Shown in pieces: positions 59,332 through 64,000 of a stretch of 64,000 nucleotides of DNA (its first letter is position 1; every line of letters begins with the position of its first letter). Made by a program: the position numbers and the translations under genes. The stretch covers positions 872,446 to 936,445 of the forward strand of contig NW_006921536.1 in assembly GCF_000340215.1 (NCBI RefSeq). Direction: 5' to 3'. The DNA comes from Pseudocercospora fijiensis CIRAD86. Its lineage: Eukaryota > Ascomycota > Dothideomycetes > Mycosphaerellales > Mycosphaerellaceae. A model generated the notes under the pieces. That model did no database searches, had not been told where the DNA came from, and saw only the letters and a list, made by a program, of their open reading frames with translations.

Positions 59332-59846
59332 AGCGCTGCGATTTTGCGTGATATTCGATCAGTATGATCTGATTCCTGTTGCAAAAGCTGTTGGCTTCGA
59401 TTGATGAGTGTGCTATGCTCGACATCTCGACACACATTGGCTTGGCTACTATATAGCCCATTTGCACGCTTCTACGGCTCTTTCAGCCCGTCTGTAGGGC
59501 CAGTGTAGGCACGTCAGTATCGACCTGGTGGAGCCAATCGGCGCCTCAGCTCAGCTCGGGTCCTATGCCTGTCCGAAGGAAGATGCCCGAGAACATCTTG
59601 TGTTGGTAGAGATGCATAGCGAGCGGTATCAGTCATCGGACAGCCCTATACCATTCGTCATGGAGCTTCACATGCAGTGATCATCGAGATCTTGCTCGAA
59701 AGTCGGTGGGTGAATTAGGGGCGAAGAAGGCAATGAAAGGCTTGGCAAAAGGAAAGCTCGGTTGGCCTTGCAGTAGAATACAATAAGCAATCTCAACTTT
59801 GCAATGAACTTGAACAACAACTCTCACACACCCCCCAGAAATCACC
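59332..59846. promoter_or_regulatory. Divergent promoter region, monooxygenase / Mpp6-like gene
   Basis: About 515 bp between two start codons that point away from each other. Small frames only; no specific site recognised. Confidence 0.5.
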
Positions 59847-60647
59847 ATGGCGGCACCGAGCAAGCAGCCGCCGAAGGCCATGTCTTCAAGACTGGCAAAC
59901 ATGAAATTTATGCAGCGTGCATCTCCTTCACCCACGCCTGGCACGGGCACGCCTAGACAACCACCAAACAAGAGACAGCGGCTTTCAAGCGGCCTTGGAA
60001 CACCCACTGTGAGCGCGCGTGAAGAAGCGAACAGCGAAGCCATCGACCGCGCAGCTGCAGAGAAAGGCGATACGAAGTGGTATCTCAGGATCAAAGCACC
60101 AAGTACTCCCGCGTCTCCGTCGCCGTTGCGCATCATTTCTGCTGGCTATGCGACGTTGGACGCGCAGAGCAGTCGCGAGGCCGATATGAAGGATGATGAC
60201 GGTGACGCGGTAGACGGTGATGGACCACAGATGACCGGCAGGATCAGTTACGGCAACTTCAAACGCAACGCCCAAAAACAGCCCCAGCAAGATGAATCTG
60301 AATCGAGCTCGGATTCCGAGGACGATGAAAACGATGAACAGGACTCTACCGGAGTCAATGCGCTGATCAACCAAGGTCGGAAAGAGGCCGCAGCGCGTGC
60401 AAAAGCTGAGCTACGGGCGAAGAAGGAGCAAAACAGCTATGAATCGCAGCGGCTTGCCCACGAGCGACGAAAGAAGGAAGTGAACTTGAATGGCATCTCT
60501 AGCATATCAAACGGTGGTGGAGGCGGCGGCGGCGGCGGCGGCGGTCTTGCGAACATGGCATGTCACAACTGCAGCGCAAAAGGTCACAAGGCAGCGGATT
60601 GTCCGCAGAGATCGAACAGAGGCATGTCGAAGGTGCGAAGGCGGTGA
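59847..60647 (+). CDS. Mpp6-like nuclear exosome cofactor with CCHC zinc knuckle
   Basis: A 266-aa protein. Residues 13-25 (SSRLANMKFMQRA) match the N-terminal signature of the MPP6 family, which tethers the Mtr4 helicase to the nuclear RNA exosome; a second short block (KWYLRI) is at 77-82. The middle is acidic and Ser-rich (about 150-166), then a charged helix (RKEAAARAKAELRAKKEQ), then a Gly run from a GGC repeat (60516-60543), then a CCHC knuckle with Cys239, Cys242, His247 and Cys252 (CX2CX4HX4C), likely RNA-binding. The tail is basic. Yeast Mpp6 has no knuckle, so the fusion is notable. The TGA stop overlaps a possible donor (GTGAGG), so a downstream exon cannot be excluded. Confidence 0.8.
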   Translation: MAAPSKQPPKAMSSRLANMKFMQRASPSPTPGTGTPRQPPNKRQRLSSGLGTPTVSAREEANSEAIDRAAAEKGDTKWYLRIKAPSTPASPSPLRIISAGYATLDAQSSREADMKDDDGDAVDGDGPQMTGRISYGNFKRNAQKQPQQDESESSSDSEDDENDEQDSTGVNALINQGRKEAAARAKAELRAKKEQNSYESQRLAHERRKKEVNLNGISSISNGGGGGGGGGGGLANMACHNCSAKGHKAADCPQRSNRGMSKVRRR

Positions 60648-61699
60648 GGAGAGGGAAAGGACTGTGCAGCATCGCAAGACTCATAGCACAGGACGCATTG
60701 CCCACTGTCTTGCGAGAGAATTTCCAGACTGCTGGACTGGGAGCTCTGGGAGCTCGGTCCGAGCACTACTAACAGGCAAGACTCCGTGTGCTGTGGATGA
60801 GTGACGAAGCTCCGTGCCTGCTCAAGCAGGACACGAGTATATCACACCGCAACCGCAGGTATCATCTGAGGTAAGCCTGACTGCCAACCTGCCTCTACCA
60901 TCGTCGCATGACTGGAGCAACCGCCTTGATCCTTGAGAGAAGTCACACCATAGCCCGGTTGGCACTGCGAGAGCAATCAATGCAATGAATAGCAAGTGGC
61001 GGTGTAGCACGATGTACCGCTATCAGCCTTTATCTTTCTCCGAGAGCGATGTCTCCCCAAAATTTGCTGGCCTCCGCTGTCATCAACTGCCAAGGTAAGC
61101 TCCTTTATCTAAGATCGCGCAGACCACAGATGTGTACTCGAGAGTTCGTCGATAGAACCATATCAGCTCCGTAGATTAGCGGCTCAATTCAAGCCATGCA
61201 CACAGCCGCCTTGTCGGCGATCCCTCTTGAGCAAGTACTGTCGTCATCGCAAGCACGTCCTGAAAGAGACAGCGGAAGAGCCACCAGAAAATCTTTGTCT
61301 TTAGCGCGTCGGAAGAGGCCGCCAAGACTGCAGCGTCGGAAGCCCGTTATCCGACGCATCGCCTCTTCCATCCTTCCATCCCACTCTGCTCACTCTGCGC
61401 CATCGGAAGCTGACGAGGGCAGCGCTGGTGGTGGTGGTGGTGGTGGTGGCTTATGCTGCCTTCCGATTCGATCGACTGGTCACGATCTGAGATGATTACG
61501 GAATCTGTATTCTAGGCTCTACTGAAGCTATCTACTCAAGCGAGGAAGCCGGCAGTGAACAGCATCGTCAAGCATTGTGCGGCTCGACTGTTACCCAGCA
61601 CTTACACCAGGAGCCGCAAGGCCGCGCACGAGGACGAAGGTGTTGAAAAAAACCGTATCCGACCAAACAATCTGGAGAAGCTCGTATCTCACTCCCAGC
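60648..61699. other. Intergenic, Mpp6-like gene to second Zn2Cys6 gene
   Basis: About 1 kb with a (GGT)n array near 61428-61449. A 99-codon frame at 61196-61495 is Arg/Ser-rich, includes the Gly run of that array and looks non-coding. It presumably contains the promoter of the next gene. Confidence 0.45.
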
Positions 61700-64000
61700 A
61701 TGGGTGCTGATGCTGATGCTGATGCTGATCCTGCACCTTCAGGAAAACGACGTCGGCTGGAGCGTGTCGCAGCGGCATGTGATCTATGCAAACGACGCAA
61801 GGTGAAGTGTGATGGCGAGCTTCCTTGCGGCTATTGCAAACGGAAGCATCGCGCGGACACATGCCATTTTACCGCTCCTAAGCCGCGAAACCACGTCCGT
61901 TCCGCCGGCAATACTCCGAAACCCCCCGAGCAGACCGCCGCGAGTGACGCCGTGGAGCCTAGCGCTGGTCGCGATCGAAGGCACAGCGAAGGCACTCCAC
62001 GCAGGCCACAGGTTCGAGACGGAGTTGCAGCAGACGTCGGCACTCCTCTGTCTCCCACAGTCAGCCGAAGCGATCACCAAGAGGATACAGTCGTCCCTTT
62101 GGAAGGCCGAATACTTCGTGACGCCCAAGGCAAAGTCATCTTCATCGGCGATTGCGCGCCGCTGTCCTTCCTACAGACCGTAAGGCATCTCATTGCATCA
62201 GGAGTCGACGCAGAGAGTATCCCGCTTCAAGCAAGCCGAGACTCCATCATTGAAGTTGCTCGTCCTGCATCGAGGGATCAACATCAGTCGCTTGCCGTAG
62301 AATTGCACCAAGTGCCGTCTCTTGTGCATGAATATATCGTTACCACAAGTGGACTGGCCGACCTCTTTGATCCAGATGAGCTTTTGAAAGAGCTCAAAAC
62401 GTGGGCAAGTGGCCTAACCTCACATTCCAATGACGCTGCGGCTGCGGTCTTCTTCCTCGTCTTGGCTGTCGGCGCTCAAGAGAGCCACGAATCGAAAGCT
62501 GAAGCATGGTTCAAGCATGCACGAGATCTCCTTCTCAAGAATATGACGAGTAGCATGAATGTACCTACAGTCCAAGGCTTTGCCTTGGTTGCCATATTCA
62601 TGCTTCGCGCGTTTCAACCCAATGGTGCCTACCTGTACTTCTGTAAGCGAAAATTCACTTTTCTCACGGATCACGCTGCGCTGTTAGACTGACATCACAA
62701 TAGCTTTGGCCACTAGAACGGCATATGCGATTGGATTGCACCGAACAGAAGTCAATGCTTCATTTGGCGCGAGTCTCAAGGTAATAAGGTATGTATCTCA
62801 CGAGTAATTGTTATGCCTTTTTAGCTTTCCATCTGTTGCACATGATTTGCGTGGTCGATGCATGCATACCCGCAAGAGGTTCTTGTCACTAATACACCTT
62901 CAGAGAGCGTATCTGGAAGAGTCTTCGAGTTATCGACATACTTATGAGTAACATCCTGGGACGACCTCCCTCAAGCTCCGATGTCGACTGTACCGTCAAG
63001 TATCATGCACCAAGCAGCAACACGGACATATCCGCAGACCTTCTCGACGCAAGCGTGCAGATCTTCATGATTATTGAAAGAGTCGTGGTCGAAGTTTATT
63101 CACGGAAGCGTATCTCTCTCCGGATCGCCAGTTATGTCTCCCGTCAGCTGAAGGGCTGGGCTTCAAATTGGCTCAAACCGCTCTCAGAGATCACCAAGAT
63201 GGACACAGCCAGCACAAGAAGAAAGGCTAATGTTGGCGCCTGCTCCACGTTGTGCTCATATTTCTATGGAATCATGCTTCTCACGAGGCCATTCCTGATT
63301 TACGAGCTGTACGAGTATATGGGTGCGTCACTGAACGGCGGTGGTACTCAAGCAGATCACGAGGAGAAACGCAAGTATGCGGACGCAGCGCTTGACGCAG
63401 CTGCATCATTTGTTGAAACTTTGCAAGCAGCTGTCAACACTGCGCAGATGCCGCTAAGGATGCCACTCGTGGTTTCTTGGCTGTTCACGACTTCTCTGGT
63501 TCTAGCCGTAGGCGTACTTGGCCGATCCGGACTTACCTTTGAGGATACCTGCCGGGCGTCCATCCGATGTCTAGACTATTTTGGCAAAGTAGACCCTCAC
63601 GCGCGACAATATTCCTTAATCGTCCAAGCTTTGCTCAAGACAACTGTGGCACATGTCAAGAAGAGAGAGCTCCATCTACGCTCGCAACGGAAGCAAGCAT
63701 CTTCACAATTATTTGGGATGATATCAAACACTTCCGATACAAGCATATCCGCACCCGCTTCCGAGCGCTTTTCCTCGCCGCCTCTTGGGCAGGTGCCACC
63801 GACCACTTTGCCTCCCGATGGTACAAACAGCACGGCGTCGGCCGACTGGACCATCTACGACGCCGATTTCTTCGCCCTTCCATGGATCACTGAGAACGAC
63901 CAGGGCTTGCAAGATTTCCTCCAGCCTGGAACTCACACCCTTAACGGTCCTTCTGTCGCCGACATCCCGCTCTTTCCCATCTATGACCAGCAAACCAGTG
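61700..64000 (+). CDS. Zn2Cys6 transcription factor, 3' end beyond window
   Basis: A partial binuclear zinc-cluster regulator. Exons are 61700-62642, 62704-62788 and 62905 to the window edge. Intron 1 (62643-62703, 61 nt, CTGAC branch) joins GAYLYF to SLATRTAYAIGLHR; intron 2 (62789-62904, 116 nt) joins KVIR to ERIWKSLRVIDILMS. I start it at 61700 (MGADADADADP, an Ala-Asp run from a microsatellite); the frame is also open from 61577. Cluster cysteines are 27, 30, 37, 43, 46 and 55 (CX2CX6CX5CX2CX8C). The fungal_trans domain covers about residues 200-520, with the typical LHR...ERIWKSL...ILGRPPS sequence. The frame is still open at 64000 with a Ser/Thr-rich then acidic-aromatic stretch. The target is unknown. 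Confidence 0.88.

Noticed and set aside
61196..61495. 99-codon plus-strand frame before the second Zn2Cys6 gene
   Set aside because: Contains a translated GGT microsatellite and Arg/Ser-rich text only.

Overview
The window is nuclear DNA of a filamentous ascomycete (Pezizomycotina; gene style and repeat landscape suggest Dothideomycetes, but this is inference). The reasons are short GT-AG introns of about 53-116 nt with CTNAC-type branch sites, typical fungal gene families (Zn2Cys6 regulators, Tho2, Pex3, Gtr1, GH71), and blocks of AT-rich, stop-riddled repeats in which CpA/TpG are strongly depleted and TpA is enriched. That is the signature of repeat-induced point mutation (RIP). No bacterial-style operons, CRISPR arrays, rRNA or tRNA genes were recognised.

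Layout. 1-1.95 kb: RIP-degraded repeat with a SWIM-like zinc-finger remnant. 2.26-24.8 kb: gene-rich segment with ureF, a MINDY deubiquitinase, a stand-alone GARS (purine synthesis), a myristoylation-motif protein, a doubtful small ORF, a gene-poor gap with one RIP patch (10.7-11.3 kb), PEX3, THO2, a duplicated-domain protein 12 bp behind THO2, and a FUN14-family protein. 26.9-28.0 kb: GTR1 (RagA-type GTPase). 28.25-36.75 kb: RIP island containing a complete 6,732-bp Ty3/Gypsy chromodomain element with 187-bp LTRs and CCCTA target duplications, nested in older repeat DNA. 36.9-39.8 kb: a large Zn2Cys6 regulator with a gene-free upstream region that reaches about 47 kb and is split by a RIP-degraded DNA transposon (41.0-42.7 kb).

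47.9-50.4 kb: a GH71 alpha-1,3-glucanase in five exons. Its third intron is 855 nt because a 785-bp hAT-type element with 8-bp target duplications sits inside an intron that would otherwise be 62 nt. 51.4-56.2 kb: a 4.75-kb hAT element (8-bp duplication CTAGGGAA) with a degraded transposase on the minus strand, itself split by a 1-kb GATC-palindrome element. 56.7-64.0 kb: an F-box-like protein, an FAD monooxygenase, an Mpp6-like exosome cofactor with a CCHC knuckle, and the 5' part of a second Zn2Cys6 regulator that runs off the window.

The genes are mostly unrelated housekeeping functions: nickel-enzyme maturation, ubiquitin editing, purine synthesis, peroxisome biogenesis, mRNA export, TORC1 signalling and RNA surveillance. 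There is no secondary-metabolite cluster or obvious defence system. The most informative structures are the nested, RIP-marked transposons and how they meet host genes, plus the in-frame ORF directly behind the THO2 stop codon.
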